From: Ligilactobacillus ubinensis
Lineage (GTDB): Bacteria > Bacillota > Bacilli > Lactobacillales > Lactobacillaceae
Length of the DNA: 55,610 nt
NCBI RefSeq assembly: GCF_024160875.1
Contig: NZ_JAIULA010000019.1
Coordinates: 1-55,610 of the forward strand
Direction: 5' to 3'
In this document: one piece after another, positions 37,004-44,468 of the stretch
How positions within the stretch are numbered: position 1 is the first letter of the stretch
Layout of the letters: every line of letters begins with the position of its first letter
Position numbers and translations under genes: made by a program
The notes under the pieces: model-generated
Seen by the model: the letters and a program-made list of their open reading frames with translations, nothing else
Told to the model about the DNA's origin: nothing
Databases searched by the model: none

Positions 37004-37753
37004 ATGCAGGAAGAAGCTAAGCAGCAGGATTTTGTTATAGGTCGTCATCCAGCAGTTGCAGCACTAAAAGGTGAGCAAGCGGTTAACAAAGTTTTTGTGC
37101 AAACAGGATTAAAGTCTGATGCAATTCATGAAATTGTTAAATTAGCAAAACAAAAAAAAGTTATTGTTTCGCAGGTTCCTAAAGCAAAATTAGATTTGTT
37201 AGCAGATGGACAAAATCATCAAGGGGTTATTGTTGCTGTTGCGGCTTATGAATACTCTAGCTTAGAGAATTTATTTGCTATAGCAAAAAGCCGTGAAGAA
37301 GCACCATTTTTCTTAATCTTAGATGAAATTGAAGATCCGCATAACTTGGGCTCAATTATGCGTACTGCGGATGCTGTGGGTGTGCATGGTATTATTATTC
37401 CCAAAAGACGTGCAGTGCAGTTAACGTCTACGGTAGCTAAAACATCGACTGGGGCAATTGAATATGTACCTGTTGTTAGAGTAACTAACCTAGTCCAAAC
37501 AATTAATGAATTAAAAAAACAAGGTGTTTGGATTTTTGGGACTGATGTCAAGGGACGTGACTTTAGAACATGGGACGCTAAGGGACCTGTTGCCCTAGTT
37601 ATTGGCAATGAAGGGAAAGGTATCTCACCATTAGTGAAAAAAACATGTGATGAAATGTTAACTATTCCAATGGTTGGACATGTTCAAAGCCTTAATGCGA
37701 GTGTTGCAAGTAGTCTTTTGATTTATCAAGGGTTTACAACAAGAGGTAGTTAG
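37004..37753 (+). CDS. rlmB: 23S rRNA (guanosine-2'-O-)-methyltransferase RlmB
   Basis: A SPOUT-fold methyltransferase, 249 residues. The N-terminal L30e-like substrate domain (FVIGRHPAVAALKGEQAVNKVFV) is followed by SPOUT motif 1 (DPHNLGSIMRTADAVGVHGIIIP), motif 2 (GPVALVIGNEGKGISPLV) and motif 3 (IPMVGHVQSLNASVASSLLIYQG), which form the knotted SAM site. It sits between mrnC and rae1, as in most Bacilli. The exact guanosine modified is inferred from the family. Confidence 0.93.
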   Translation: MQEEAKQQDFVIGRHPAVAALKGEQAVNKVFVQTGLKSDAIHEIVKLAKQKKVIVSQVPKAKLDLLADGQNHQGVIVAVAAYEYSSLENLFAIAKSREEAPFFLILDEIEDPHNLGSIMRTADAVGVHGIIIPKRRAVQLTSTVAKTSTGAIEYVPVVRVTNLVQTINELKKQGVWIFGTDVKGRDFRTWDAKGPVALVIGNEGKGISPLVKKTCDEMLTIPMVGHVQSLNASVASSLLIYQGFTTRGS

Positions 37754-37754
37754 C

Positions 37755-38282
37755 ATGAAAAAGCAAATATTGATTGTGGATGCTTATAATATGATAGGTA
37801 ATTGGCCTAATTTAGATAAACTCAAAAAATCCAATCAGTTAGAAGAAGCACGTAATGAGCTATTAAGAATATTATCTAATTATCATAAACAAAGTAATTC
37901 AGAAATAATTGTCGTATTTGATGCAATGTTTGTCCCTGGTATCTCACATAGTTATAAAGAGTTCAATCTTGAAGTGGTATGGACAGATGAAGGACAGACG
38001 GCAGATAGTTATATTGAAGCGCTAGCTGGTAGATTACAGGATCGGCTAACACAAGTAACTGTTGCAACAAGTGATCAAGCTGAACAATGGACAATTTTTT
38101 CGCAAGGGGCGTTACGAAAACCAGCTTGGGAGTTGTTTCAAGATATTAAGCGTGCTAATAAAGAGGTTCATGCAACGGCACGTCGCTATCAAGATCAAAA
38201 CTTAGTGCGACATTCACCATGGGATAATGGGCAACTTGAGAAACTGGCACAGTTGCGTGATGATTTGACTACCAAAAAGTAA
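37755..38282 (+). CDS. rae1: NYN-domain ribosome-associated endoribonuclease Rae1 (YacP)
   Basis: A 175-residue PIN/NYN protein. Conserved acidic residues occur in ILIVDAYNMIGNWP (D9 region), VVFDAMFVPG and VVWTDEGQTADSYIE. In B. subtilis Rae1 enters the ribosomal A site and cleaves mRNA. It begins one base after the rlmB stop. In many Bacilli a sigH-like gene follows; here the next gene is rpmG with its own promoter. Confidence 0.9.
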   Translation: MKKQILIVDAYNMIGNWPNLDKLKKSNQLEEARNELLRILSNYHKQSNSEIIVVFDAMFVPGISHSYKEFNLEVVWTDEGQTADSYIEALAGRLQDRLTQVTVATSDQAEQWTIFSQGALRKPAWELFQDIKRANKEVHATARRYQDQNLVRHSPWDNGQLEKLAQLRDDLTTKK

Positions 38283-38287
38283 AAAGG

Positions 38288-38317
38288 TTGACAGTTTATA
38301 AAAAAACATGATAGAGT
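38288..38317 (+). promoter_or_regulatory. Promoter of rpmG-secE
   Basis: A perfect TTGACA (38288-38293) starts five bases after the rae1 stop. The -10 is weak; TAGAGT (38312-38317, spacer 18) is the best fit. Confidence 0.5.
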
Positions 38318-38346
38318 TAGCATGATTAAATAGAAGGAGAATGAAG

Positions 38347-38496
38347 ATGTCTAAGAAAAAAATTGCTCTGGCATGTTCAGTTTGTGGTTCACGTAATTAT
38401 ACAATTACAGAGAACCTTAATCGCGTTGAACGTTTAGAAGTTAAAAAATTCTGTAGGTATTGCAATCAGCATACGCTTCACCGTGAAACGAAGTAA
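38347..38496 (+). CDS. rpmG: 50S ribosomal protein L33
   Basis: A 49-residue protein reading [18 protein letters not shown] and onward, with C10/C13 and a second CxxC (CRYC), so it is the zinc-binding form of L33. AAGGAGA precedes it; an in-frame ATG six bases earlier is too close to that site. The rpmG-secE-nusG order is typical. Confidence 0.95.
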   Translation: MSKKKIALACSVCGSRNYTITENLNRVERLEVKKFCRYCNQHTLHRETK

Positions 38497-38532
38497 AATG
38501 TAGTTTGTGAATGATTGCGGAGGGATTATTAA

Positions 38533-38697
38533 ATGAAGTTTATGAAGAGCGTTGTTAAAACAATGAAAGAAACAACATGGTTAAATGCCAAGGAAACACG
38601 TCGCGATACAACAACGGTGGTTGTTATGTCAGTAATGTTTATCCTTTTCTTTGCAGGAATTGATTATTTGATTCAAGCAGCTTTAAACTTGCTTTAA
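38533..38697 (+). CDS. secE: Preprotein translocase subunit SecE
   Basis: 54 residues: an amphipathic cytoplasmic part (ETTWLNAKETRRDTTTV) and one membrane helix (VVVMSVMFILFFAGIDYLIQAAL), the minimal SecE of Firmicutes. It clamps SecY in the SecYEG channel. The GGAGGG site lies 9 bases before the ATG. Same transcript as rpmG. Confidence 0.94.
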   Translation: MKFMKSVVKTMKETTWLNAKETRRDTTTVVVMSVMFILFFAGIDYLIQAALNLL

Positions 38698-38743
38698 AAG
38701 ACATGTAATTAATGAAATTTGGTAATGAGTTGAAGAAAAGCGT

Positions 38744-38772
38744 TTGCTAATGTAGACTCTTTTTGATATACT
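38744..38772 (+). promoter_or_regulatory. nusG promoter
   Basis: TTGCTA (38744-38749), 17 bases, TATACT (38767-38772) with TG one base upstream (extended -10). Strong match, just downstream of secE. Confidence 0.78.
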
Positions 38773-38787
38773 ACAAAGTGTAGAGGG

Positions 38788-38815
38788 ACTTCGCGTTAAC
38801 GTGAGGTTTTTTATT
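38788..38815 (+). terminator. Terminator/attenuator-like hairpin in the nusG leader
   Basis: ACTTCGCG pairs with CGTGAGGT (G-U pairs allowed) over a TTAA loop and runs into TTTTTTATTTT. It lies only about 10 bases after the expected start of transcription and 48 bases before the nusG start codon. Confidence 0.65.
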
Positions 38816-38862
38816 TTGATTAAAAACAAATGTGGTTAATATTAAGGAGTAATATATAAATT

Positions 38863-39414
38863 ATGGTAGAATCAAACGAAAAGAAATGGTATGTGTTGCA
38901 TACCTATGCTGGATATGAAAACAAAGTAAAAGAAAACTTGGAATCTCGTGCGCAATCAATGGGAATGGAAGATAACATTTTTAGAGTAGTTGTTCCCGAA
39001 GAAGAAAAAAAAGAGAAGACAAAAACTGGTAAAGAAAAAATTGAAAAACTAAAGACTTTTCCAGGGTACGTTCTAGTTGAGATGGTTATGACAGATCAAT
39101 CATGGTATGTGGTACGTAACACGCCAGGAGTTACAGGCTTTGTTGGTTCACATGGTGCAGGTAGTAAGCCAGCACCATTATTGGATGAAGAAATTCAAAG
39201 TATTTTACATGAAATTGGAATGAGTTCGCTTCATGCAGATTTAGATTTAGAAAAAGGCGAATCAGTAACGATTGTTGATGGACCATTTACAGGGTTAGTT
39301 GGAAAGATAACAAATATAGATACAGAGAAAATGAAGATAACAGTTACTGTAGATATGTTTGGCCGAGATACATCTACAGAATTGGATTATGACCAAGTTG
39401 AAAAATTGGTGTAA
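38863..39414 (+). CDS. nusG: Transcription termination/antitermination factor NusG
   Basis: Binds RNA polymerase and modulates pausing and termination. 183 residues: NGN domain (KKWYVLHTYAGYENKVKENLE, then TFPGYVLVEMVMTDQSWYVVRNTPGVTGFVG) and C-terminal KOW domain (GESVTIVDGPFTGLVGKI). ATG after AAGGAG. It has its own promoter with a hairpin in the leader. In many Bacilli rplK follows directly; here a hydrolase gene intervenes. Confidence 0.96.
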   Translation: MVESNEKKWYVLHTYAGYENKVKENLESRAQSMGMEDNIFRVVVPEEEKKEKTKTGKEKIEKLKTFPGYVLVEMVMTDQSWYVVRNTPGVTGFVGSHGAGSKPAPLLDEEIQSILHEIGMSSLHADLDLEKGESVTIVDGPFTGLVGKITNIDTEKMKITVTVDMFGRDTSTELDYDQVEKLV

Positions 39415-39442
39415 TAGACATATTTTGAAGGGAAGCGGTACT

Positions 39443-40285
39443 ATGCAAAAAAGAAAGTTATGCACCTATAGCATCTTTTTTACAGGAGTAGCGTTTTTTT
39501 TGTATTGTTGGCATAAATTGGGGAGTCCTGATTTAAGGGTAAAGAAGCAAATAAAAAATGAAACGCCAACCTTGTTTATTCATGGTTATAGCGGAAGTAG
39601 ACTTTCTCTTGGCCCGATGATTAAGCGATTTAGTAAATATGGATGGGGTAAAAAGTCTGCGGTGATTGTCGTTGGCAATCGTGGCAAGATAAAAATTACT
39701 GGGAACCCAGCAATAAAAGGCGGATTAATTCAGGTTTTATTTGCCAAAAGTCGAATGCCAGTTAATGTTCAAAGTACATGGTTATATCATTTAATGAAGC
39801 TACTATATACGAAATATCAGATTAAAGAAGTTAATTTTATCGCCCATTCTCAAGGTGGGGTAACTGTTTTACATTATTTGAGTCAACATGCTTTTGATAC
39901 AGAAGTAGCGCATGTAAAAAAGGTAGTGACATTAGGTGCGCCCTTTAATGATTTTGAAACAGGTAAAACAACTCGAGTAATTGAAAGAAATACGTTTGAG
40001 ACGTTAACACCATTATTTCAAAAAATAAAACAACATAGTTGGCGCTTTACGCATGATGTTGAATTTATGAATATTGCTGGAGACAAGACGGATGGAAGTA
40101 CTTCGGACGGTGAAGTAGCAGTTATTTCAGTTCAAGCATTACGCTATATCTTGCAAGGAGCACTGCATAATTACCACGAATTTATAATAACAGGCAAAAG
40201 AGCAGGACATAGGAACCTACATGAGAATCAGCAAGTTGACAAGCTAATTGGAAGATTTTTATTTTCGGTTGAAGTTGATAAATAA
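39443..40285 (+). CDS. Membrane-anchored alpha/beta hydrolase (DUF915-type)
   Basis: 280 residues. An N-terminal uncleaved signal/anchor (about 7-24) would place the enzyme outside the membrane. The hydrolase core has the oxyanion start LFIHGYSGSR and the nucleophile elbow HSQGG with S136; a late Asp (AGDKTDGSTSDGEV) and a C-terminal His (NYHEF) complete a plausible triad. Proteins of this type are common surface hydrolases in lactobacilli with unknown substrate. ATG at 39443 has GAAGGGAAG upstream; longer frames overlap nusG without a site. It sits as an extra gene between nusG and rplK. Confidence 0.85.
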   Translation: MQKRKLCTYSIFFTGVAFFLYCWHKLGSPDLRVKKQIKNETPTLFIHGYSGSRLSLGPMIKRFSKYGWGKKSAVIVVGNRGKIKITGNPAIKGGLIQVLFAKSRMPVNVQSTWLYHLMKLLYTKYQIKEVNFIAHSQGGVTVLHYLSQHAFDTEVAHVKKVVTLGAPFNDFETGKTTRVIERNTFETLTPLFQKIKQHSWRFTHDVEFMNIAGDKTDGSTSDGEVAVISVQALRYILQGALHNYHEFIITGKRAGHRNLHENQQVDKLIGRFLFSVEVDK

Positions 40286-40286
40286 C

Positions 40287-40315
40287 TTGCAAACATATAG
40301 CTGACATGCTATATT
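40287..40315 (+). promoter_or_regulatory. rplK-rplA promoter
   Basis: TTGCAA (40287-40292), 17 bases, TATATT (40310-40315) with an extended TGC before it. Confidence 0.8.
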
Positions 40316-40321
40316 ATATTG

Positions 40322-40380
40322 GTATGTTTTGATCATACTCGTGGGAGGTCAAATTTTAAGACCATCCGAACCACACACGG
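40322..40380 (+). promoter_or_regulatory. L1-binding type mRNA leader of rplK
   Basis: A hairpin GTATG/CATAC (40322-40338) is followed two bases later by GTGGGAGGTC, whose GTGG pairs with CCAC (40371-40374) and GGTC with GACC (40360-40363). This resembles the L1 site of 23S rRNA, used by L1 to repress the L11 operon in other bacteria. The same layout recurs ahead of rplA. Confidence 0.62.
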
Positions 40381-40400
40381 AATACAAGGAGGTTTTTACC

Positions 40401-40826
40401 GTGGCAAAAAAAGTAATCAATGTTGTTAAGTTACAGATTCCTGCAGGGAAAGCAACTCCAGCTCCACCAGTTGGTCCAGCCTTGGGTCAAGCAGGTATTA
40501 ACATCATGGGCTTCACAAAAGAATTTAACGCTCGTACAGCTGATCAAGCTGGGATGATTATTCCAGTTGTAATCAGTGTTTATGAAGACCGTTCATTTGA
40601 TTTTATTACAAAGACACCACCTGCTGCTGTTTTACTTAAAAAAGCTGCAGGTGTTGAAAAAGGTTCCGGCGAACCTAACACTAAGAAAGTTGCTACAGTT
40701 ACAAAAGCACAAGTTAAGGAAATCGCTGAAACAAAAATGCAAGATCTAAACGCTGCAGATGTAGAAGCTGCAATGCGCATGATTGAAGGTACTGCACGAA
40801 GCATGGGCTTTGTTGTAGAAGACTAG
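40401..40826 (+). CDS. rplK: 50S ribosomal protein L11
   Basis: 141 residues, the exact family length, with [31 protein letters not shown] at the start and the RNA-binding C-terminal half ([26 protein letters not shown]) at the end. It forms the GTPase-associated stalk base. The GTG at 40401 has AAGGAGG 8 bases before it; an in-frame start at 40329 would cover the leader RNA and is rejected. Confidence 0.96.
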   Translation: MAKKVINVVKLQIPAGKATPAPPVGPALGQAGINIMGFTKEFNARTADQAGMIIPVVISVYEDRSFDFITKTPPAAVLLKKAAGVEKGSGEPNTKKVATVTKAQVKEIAETKMQDLNAADVEAAMRMIEGTARSMGFVVED

Positions 40827-40859
40827 TTTTATTCTTTCTACGGCCATGCTTCTCGGTCG

Positions 40860-40915
40860 GATACTTTGCGAAAGCAAATGTATCAAGTGGGAGGTATATC
40901 CGATAGACCACATAT
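40860..40915 (+). promoter_or_regulatory. Second L1-type mRNA motif, ahead of rplA
   Basis: A hairpin (GATAC-TTTGC with GCAAA-T-GTATC over a GAAA loop, 40860-40884) is followed by AA and GTGGGAGG (40887-40894), with pairing partners CC (40900-40901) and CCAC (40908-40911). It is the same arrangement as at 40322-40380, now between rplK and rplA and only about 10 bases before the rplA ribosome binding site. Confidence 0.62.
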
Positions 40916-40935
40916 TGCAAGGAGGAAATTCACTA

Positions 40936-41628
40936 ATGGCTAAAAAGAAAAGCAAGAAATATTTAGAAGCTGCAAAGCAAGTTGAAGCAGGTAAAACATA
41001 TACTGCTGATGAGGCTATTGAATTAGTCAAGAAAATTGATTTCGCTAAATTTGATGCAACAGTTGAAGTAGCATTTAATTTAAATGTTGATACGAAACAA
41101 GCTGACCAACAACTACGTGGGGCAGTTGTGTTACCAAATGGTACAGGTAAAGACCAAAAGGTTATTGTTTTTGCTAAAGGACCAAAAGCTAAGGAAGCAC
41201 AAGAAGCTGGTGCAGATGTAGTTGGTGACGATGATTTAGTACAACAAATTCAAGATGGTTGGTTGGACTTTGATGTTGCAATCGCTACACCTGATATGAT
41301 GGCCCAAGTTGGTCGTTTAGGTCGTGTATTAGGACCTAAAGGCTTGATGCCTAACCCTAAGACAGGAACTGTTACAATGGATGTTACAAAAGCTGTTTCA
41401 GAATCAAAAGCAGGTAAAGTAACTTACCGGACAGACCGTGATGGTAACGTTCATGTTCCTTTAGGAAAAGTTTCCTTTACAAAAGAAGCTTTAGAAGGTA
41501 ACTTCAAGACAATTTATGACGTAGTTGCAAAGGCACGTCCTGCAGCTGTTAAAGGTCAATATATTAAGCATGTATCATTTACAACTACTTTTGGACCTAG
41601 CGTTACAGTTGATTTAGCTTCACTTTAA
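40936..41628 (+). CDS. rplA: 50S ribosomal protein L1
   Basis: 230 residues. Family landmarks include [30 protein letters not shown] and the signature [23 protein letters not shown]1 forms the mobile stalk at the E site and represses its own operon in many bacteria, which fits the two motifs described. The ATG follows AAGGAGGAAA. A frame starting at 40846 would run through the regulatory RNA and is rejected. The natural terminator behind it is split by an IS. Confidence 0.96.
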   Translation: MAKKKSKKYLEAAKQVEAGKTYTADEAIELVKKIDFAKFDATVEVAFNLNVDTKQADQQLRGAVVLPNGTGKDQKVIVFAKGPKAKEAQEAGADVVGDDDLVQQIQDGWLDFDVAIATPDMMAQVGRLGRVLGPKGLMPNPKTGTVTMDVTKAVSESKAGKVTYRTDRDGNVHVPLGKVSFTKEALEGNFKTIYDVVAKARPAAVKGQYIKHVSFTTTFGPSVTVDLASL

Positions 41629-41646
41629 TTGATAGATTATGATAAA

Positions 41647-41670
41647 AGTCATTTAATGGTTTTTAAAACC
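41647..41670 (+). terminator. Left arm of the rplKA terminator, cut by the IS
   Basis: AGTCATTTAATGGTTTT plus the loop. Its pairing partner now lies at 43162-43174. With the IS and one ACC removed, the arms give a stem of 16 bp (one bulge, one G-U) followed by seven Ts. Confidence 0.78.
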
Positions 41671-41697
41671 TGAAGTGAACCCACAAGTTTGGACAAC
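41671..41697. repeat. IS inverted repeat, left
   Basis: TGAAGTGAACCC...TTGGACAAC; it differs from the right end at three of 27 positions. Confidence 0.9.
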
Positions 41698-41701
41698 TAA
41701 A

Positions 41702-42589
41702 TTAAGCTGCTAACTGATTGGCAAGTTCTCGGTATTGTACCGGTGACTTGCCTTTTAGTTTGGTCCTGATTCTACGGTTATTATAAAATTCAATCCATTC
41801 AGTCATCGCTTGCGCGAGACTCTCTGAATTTTCGAAGTGTTCATCCATCATCTCTGCTTTCATGAGATGAAAAAATGATTCCATGGCGGCGTTATCTAAG
41901 CAAGTCGCCTTACGGGACATACTCTGAAAGGTATGATGAGTTTTAAGTGTTTTTTGCCACTGTTTATGTTGATACTGAAATCCTTGATCTGTGTGTACCG
42001 TTGTTCTATAAGGAAGCTCAGGTAATCCATCTAATGCTTCTTTTAGTGGTTTCAACGCAAATTCAAGAGTTGGGTGTGCACTAATGTTAAATGCCAAAAT
42101 TTCACCCGAAAATAAATCCATGATGGGTTCTAAATAGATTCGCTCACTTTGACTCATCTGACCGTATCGAAATTCACTAACGTCGGCGACGAGTTTTTGA
42201 TATGGTCGATCTGTCTTGAATCGGCGGTGTAACTTATTTTTGGCTATTCTACCAACAGTTCCTTTGTATGAGTTATATTTGCGAGTTTGCTTATTAAAGG
42301 CCTGACATGTCCAGCCTTGCTCCTTCATAATTCGGAGGACGCGTTTATGATTAACTTTAAATCCCTGTTCATGCATAACTAACGTTATGCGACGGTAACC
42401 GTATTTTTGAGTATACTTGGCATCTGTTTGCCGAATTTCATCAATGGCTTGGATAACCTGGTCATCCTCATATTTTCGTCCCAGACTGTGCTTAGTGTAA
42501 TAGTACGTGCTACGTGGTACCTTAACGGCTTTAAGGATAAAACTAATCGACGTTTTGAAGACCCGCCTCAGATCATCAATTAAGGTCAC
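41702..42589 (-). CDS. IS3-family transposase, OrfB (DDE integrase)
   Basis: 295 residues. An HTH_21-type N-terminus (YGYRRITLVMHEQGFKVNHKRVLRIMKEQGW) is followed by the rve core, whose DDE residues are the D of LVADVSEFRYG, the D of TVHTDQGFQYQ and the E of NAAMESFFHLMKAE. It is open upstream to the A7 slippery site in orfA, so the active enzyme is probably the OrfAB frameshift product. As a separate protein it could start at the GTG that overlaps the orfA stop (GTGA). Confidence 0.93.
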   Translation of the reverse strand: MTLIDDLRRVFKTSISFILKAVKVPRSTYYYTKHSLGRKYEDDQVIQAIDEIRQTDAKYTQKYGYRRITLVMHEQGFKVNHKRVLRIMKEQGWTCQAFNKQTRKYNSYKGTVGRIAKNKLHRRFKTDRPYQKLVADVSEFRYGQMSQSERIYLEPIMDLFSGEILAFNISAHPTLEFALKPLKEALDGLPELPYRTTVHTDQGFQYQHKQWQKTLKTHHTFQSMSRKATCLDNAAMESFFHLMKAEMMDEHFENSESLAQAMTEWIEFYNNRRIRTKLKGKSPVQYRELANQLAA

Positions 42590-43116
42590 GGTTTCTCGTG
42601 AGCTGATTTTTCGTGATCTAAGGCATCGAGTTTTTTTAAAAATTCGTTCTCGATTCTTAACATCTTGTTTTCTTGCTTGAGTTGCTTTAACTCATTTTTA
42701 TCGTGGCGTGCTTGGATTTGTGCCGTTGTGGGTTTGGTCACTTTTTTATGTTTAGACATAGTCTTTGGATTTCCTCTCACTCTATTTAGTCCACTGAGCC
42801 CCTCTAAATCAAACTTTCTTTGCCATTGCCAGATAGTACTTGGTGAAGAGAGGTTGAAATGTAGTGCTGTTTCTGGAAGCGAAGCTTTGTGCTGTTGTTT
42901 CCAGTTTAATACTTCTATCTTGAATTCACTAGAGTATTCCAAATTCATAGGTTTCGGTTTTAATCCTGCAATGCCAAAACGATTAAAGCGATGAACCCAT
43001 AGGAGAATCGTTTCATTGTTGGCAATATGGTATTTTCTGGCCAATTGAATGGAACTAATACCCGTTAAATATTGTGTCACAATAGAAATCCGTAACTCTA
43101 AATTAAATTTAGTCAT
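42586..43116 (-). CDS. IS3-family transposase, OrfA (helix-turn-helix)
   Basis: 176 residues with two helix-turn-helix segments (LARKYHIANNETILLWVHRF and ALHFNLSSPSTIWQWQRKF) for end binding and a C-terminal leucine-zipper-like coiled coil (LKQLKQENKMLRIENEFLKKL). Near the end, seven As (minus strand of 42631-42637) sit in phase as A AAA AAA, a classic -1 slippery site; a shift there enters the orfB frame with no stop. I prefer the ATG at 43116 (MTKFNLELRIS) to a TTG at 43143 inside the inverted repeat. Confidence 0.92.
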   Translation of the reverse strand: MTKFNLELRISIVTQYLTGISSIQLARKYHIANNETILLWVHRFNRFGIAGLKPKPMNLEYSSEFKIEVLNWKQQHKASLPETALHFNLSSPSTIWQWQRKFDLEGLSGLNRVRGNPKTMSKHKKVTKPTTAQIQARHDKNELKQLKQENKMLRIENEFLKKLDALDHEKSAHEKP

Positions 43117-43134
43117 AGTAAAACCCCCGAGATT

Positions 43135-43161
43135 GTTGTCCAATCTCGGGGGTTCACTTCA
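43135..43161. repeat. IS inverted repeat, right
   Basis: The complement begins TGAAGTGAACCC, and GTTGTCCAA marks its inner edge. It is followed by the second ACC of the target duplication. Confidence 0.9.
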
Positions 43162-43180
43162 ACCATAAATGGCTTTTTTT
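43162..43180 (+). terminator. Right arm of the rplKA terminator, cut by the IS
   Basis: ACCATAAATGGC followed by seven Ts. Alone it cannot form the original hairpin; see the left arm at 41647. Confidence 0.78.
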
Positions 43181-43210
43181 ATAATTGATGTATTTATTTT
43201 TTGAAATTAC

Positions 43211-43239
43211 TTGACGTAGTTAAATAGAAATGATATGCT
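43211..43239 (+). promoter_or_regulatory. rplJ-rplL promoter
   Basis: TTGACG (43211-43216), 17 bases, TATGCT (43234-43239) with an extended TGA. It survives intact only 50 bases from the IS end. Confidence 0.8.
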
Positions 43240-43261
43240 ATTGAAGGTCAATTTTTTAAAT

Positions 43262-43374
43262 ATGATTCTACCGAAGACTCAGGTGGTGAAAACCTTAATA
43301 TCCTGCCGAGGAGATTTTAACTAACTCTCTCTCTATGTCTTCGTGAACATAGGGCTTTTTTATTTTAAAAAGCC
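43262..43374 (+). promoter_or_regulatory. L10-type ribosomal protein leader with attenuator
   Basis: A leader of the L10 class: CCGAAGACTCAGGTGG, then CTTAATATCCTGCCGAGGAG, matching the conserved L10(L12)4-binding kink-turn region. It ends in a hairpin CTCTATGT/ACATAGGG (43331-43354) followed by six Ts. A competing hairpin GGCTTTTT/AAAAAGCC (43353-43374) overlaps it. The L10-L12 complex probably stabilises termination. Confidence 0.78.
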
Positions 43375-43404
43375 TTGACACAATGACTAGGAGGTGAATC
43401 TAAA

Positions 43405-43908
43405 GTGAGTGAAAAGATTATTGCGCAAAAGGCTGCCATTGTTGATGAAGTAGTTGAAAAATTTCAAAAGGCTGTTTCAATCGTGGTTGTTGATTATCGT
43501 GGATTAACAGTTGAACAAGTAACAAGTTTACGTAAAGACTTACGTGAAGCTGGCGTAGAGATGCGTGTTATCAAGAACACATATTTGAAACGTGCTGCTG
43601 ATAAAGCTGGTTATGAAGGACTTGATGAAACATTTACAGGCCCTACAGCTGTAGCATTTTCTTCAGAAGACGTTGTTGCTCCAGCTCGTATCATGGCTAA
43701 GTATGCAGATGATATTGAAGCATTGGAAATCAAAGGTGGTATGATTGAAGGTAAGGTTGCTTCCTTGGAAGAAATCAATGCCCTTGCAAAACTACCAAGT
43801 CGCGAAGGTATGCTTTCAATGTTACTTTCAGTATTACAAGCTCCTGTTCGCAACGTCGCTTATGCAGTTAAAGCAGTTGCTGACAGCAAGGATGAAGATG
43901 CTGCATAA
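43405..43908 (+). CDS. rplJ: 50S ribosomal protein L10
   Basis: 167 residues, starting [33 protein letters not shown] and containing [14 protein letters not shown]. It is the stalk base that carries L12 dimers on its C-terminal helix. GTG start after GGAGGTGA. Controlled by the leader described above; rplL follows 58 bases later. Confidence 0.96.
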   Translation: MSEKIIAQKAAIVDEVVEKFQKAVSIVVVDYRGLTVEQVTSLRKDLREAGVEMRVIKNTYLKRAADKAGYEGLDETFTGPTAVAFSSEDVVAPARIMAKYADDIEALEIKGGMIEGKVASLEEINALAKLPSREGMLSMLLSVLQAPVRNVAYAVKAVADSKDEDAA

Positions 43909-43966
43909 TTGCATGTATGTTTGTTCAAAAAACTAATAATATAATACCTAAATGGAGGATATCAAA

Positions 43967-44335
43967 ATGGCATTAGATACAGAAAAAATTATTGCTGACT
44001 TAAAAGAAGCTAGCATTCTTGAATTAAACGACTTAGTAAAAGCTATCGAAGAAGAATTCGGTGTTTCAGCAGCTGCTCCTGTTGCAGCTGCTGGTGCAGC
44101 AGCTGCTGATGGCGCTGCTGAAAAATCAGAATTTGATGTTGAATTAACATCAGCTGGTTCTGCTAAAGTTAAGGTTATCAAAGCAGTTAAGGACGCTACA
44201 GGTCTTGGCTTGAAAGATGCTAAAGGTTTAGTTGATGGCGCACCATCAGTTATCAAAGAAGCACTTGCTAAAGATGAAGCAGAAGAACTTAAAGCTAAAC
44301 TTGAAGAAGTTGGCGCTACTGTTACACTTAAGTAG
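43967..44335 (+). CDS. rplL: 50S ribosomal protein L7/L12
   Basis: 122 residues: N-terminal dimerisation part ([26 protein letters not shown]), an Ala-rich hinge, and the C-terminal factor-binding domain ([27 protein letters not shown]). The ATG at 43967 follows GGAGGATATCAAA; an earlier in-frame ATG at 43952 overlaps this site. Confidence 0.97.
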   Translation: MALDTEKIIADLKEASILELNDLVKAIEEEFGVSAAAPVAAAGAAAADGAAEKSEFDVELTSAGSAKVKVIKAVKDATGLGLKDAKGLVDGAPSVIKEALAKDEAEELKAKLEEVGATVTLK

Positions 44336-44424
44336 TAAATCAATTAAATTTGAGAGTGAAAGTCCTATAAAGCTATCTTTTATTGCGATAAATGAATTTA
44401 ATTTAGTTTAAAAATATATGCTTT

Positions 44425-44468
44425 CCTACCAAAAGTCCTGCCAAAAATTGATTGGTAGGGTTTTTGCT
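44425..44468 (+). terminator. Terminator after rplL
   Basis: CCTACCAA (44425-44432) pairs with TTGGTAGG (44452-44459), followed by GTTTTTGCTTT. Confidence 0.85.

Larger units (their letters stand above)
41671..43161 (-). mobile_element. IS3-family insertion sequence (IS150-like), complete
   Basis: 1491 bp, with two overlapping transposase frames on the minus strand. The imperfect 27-bp terminal inverted repeats (24 of 27 identical) begin TGAAGTGAACCC and lie at 41671-41697 and 43135-43161. A 3-bp target duplication ACC flanks it (41668-41670 and 43162-43164). Intact frames, matched ends and a clean duplication indicate a recent, probably active insertion. Confidence 0.93.

Noticed and set aside
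38730-38750. cre-like AAAAGCGTTTGCT before nusG
   Set aside because: The right half fails at two required positions and the left half lacks TG; it overlaps the -35 by chance.
43375-43380. TTGACA just before rplJ as a second promoter
   Set aside because: No -10 at any useful distance; the rplJ start codon is only 25 bases away.
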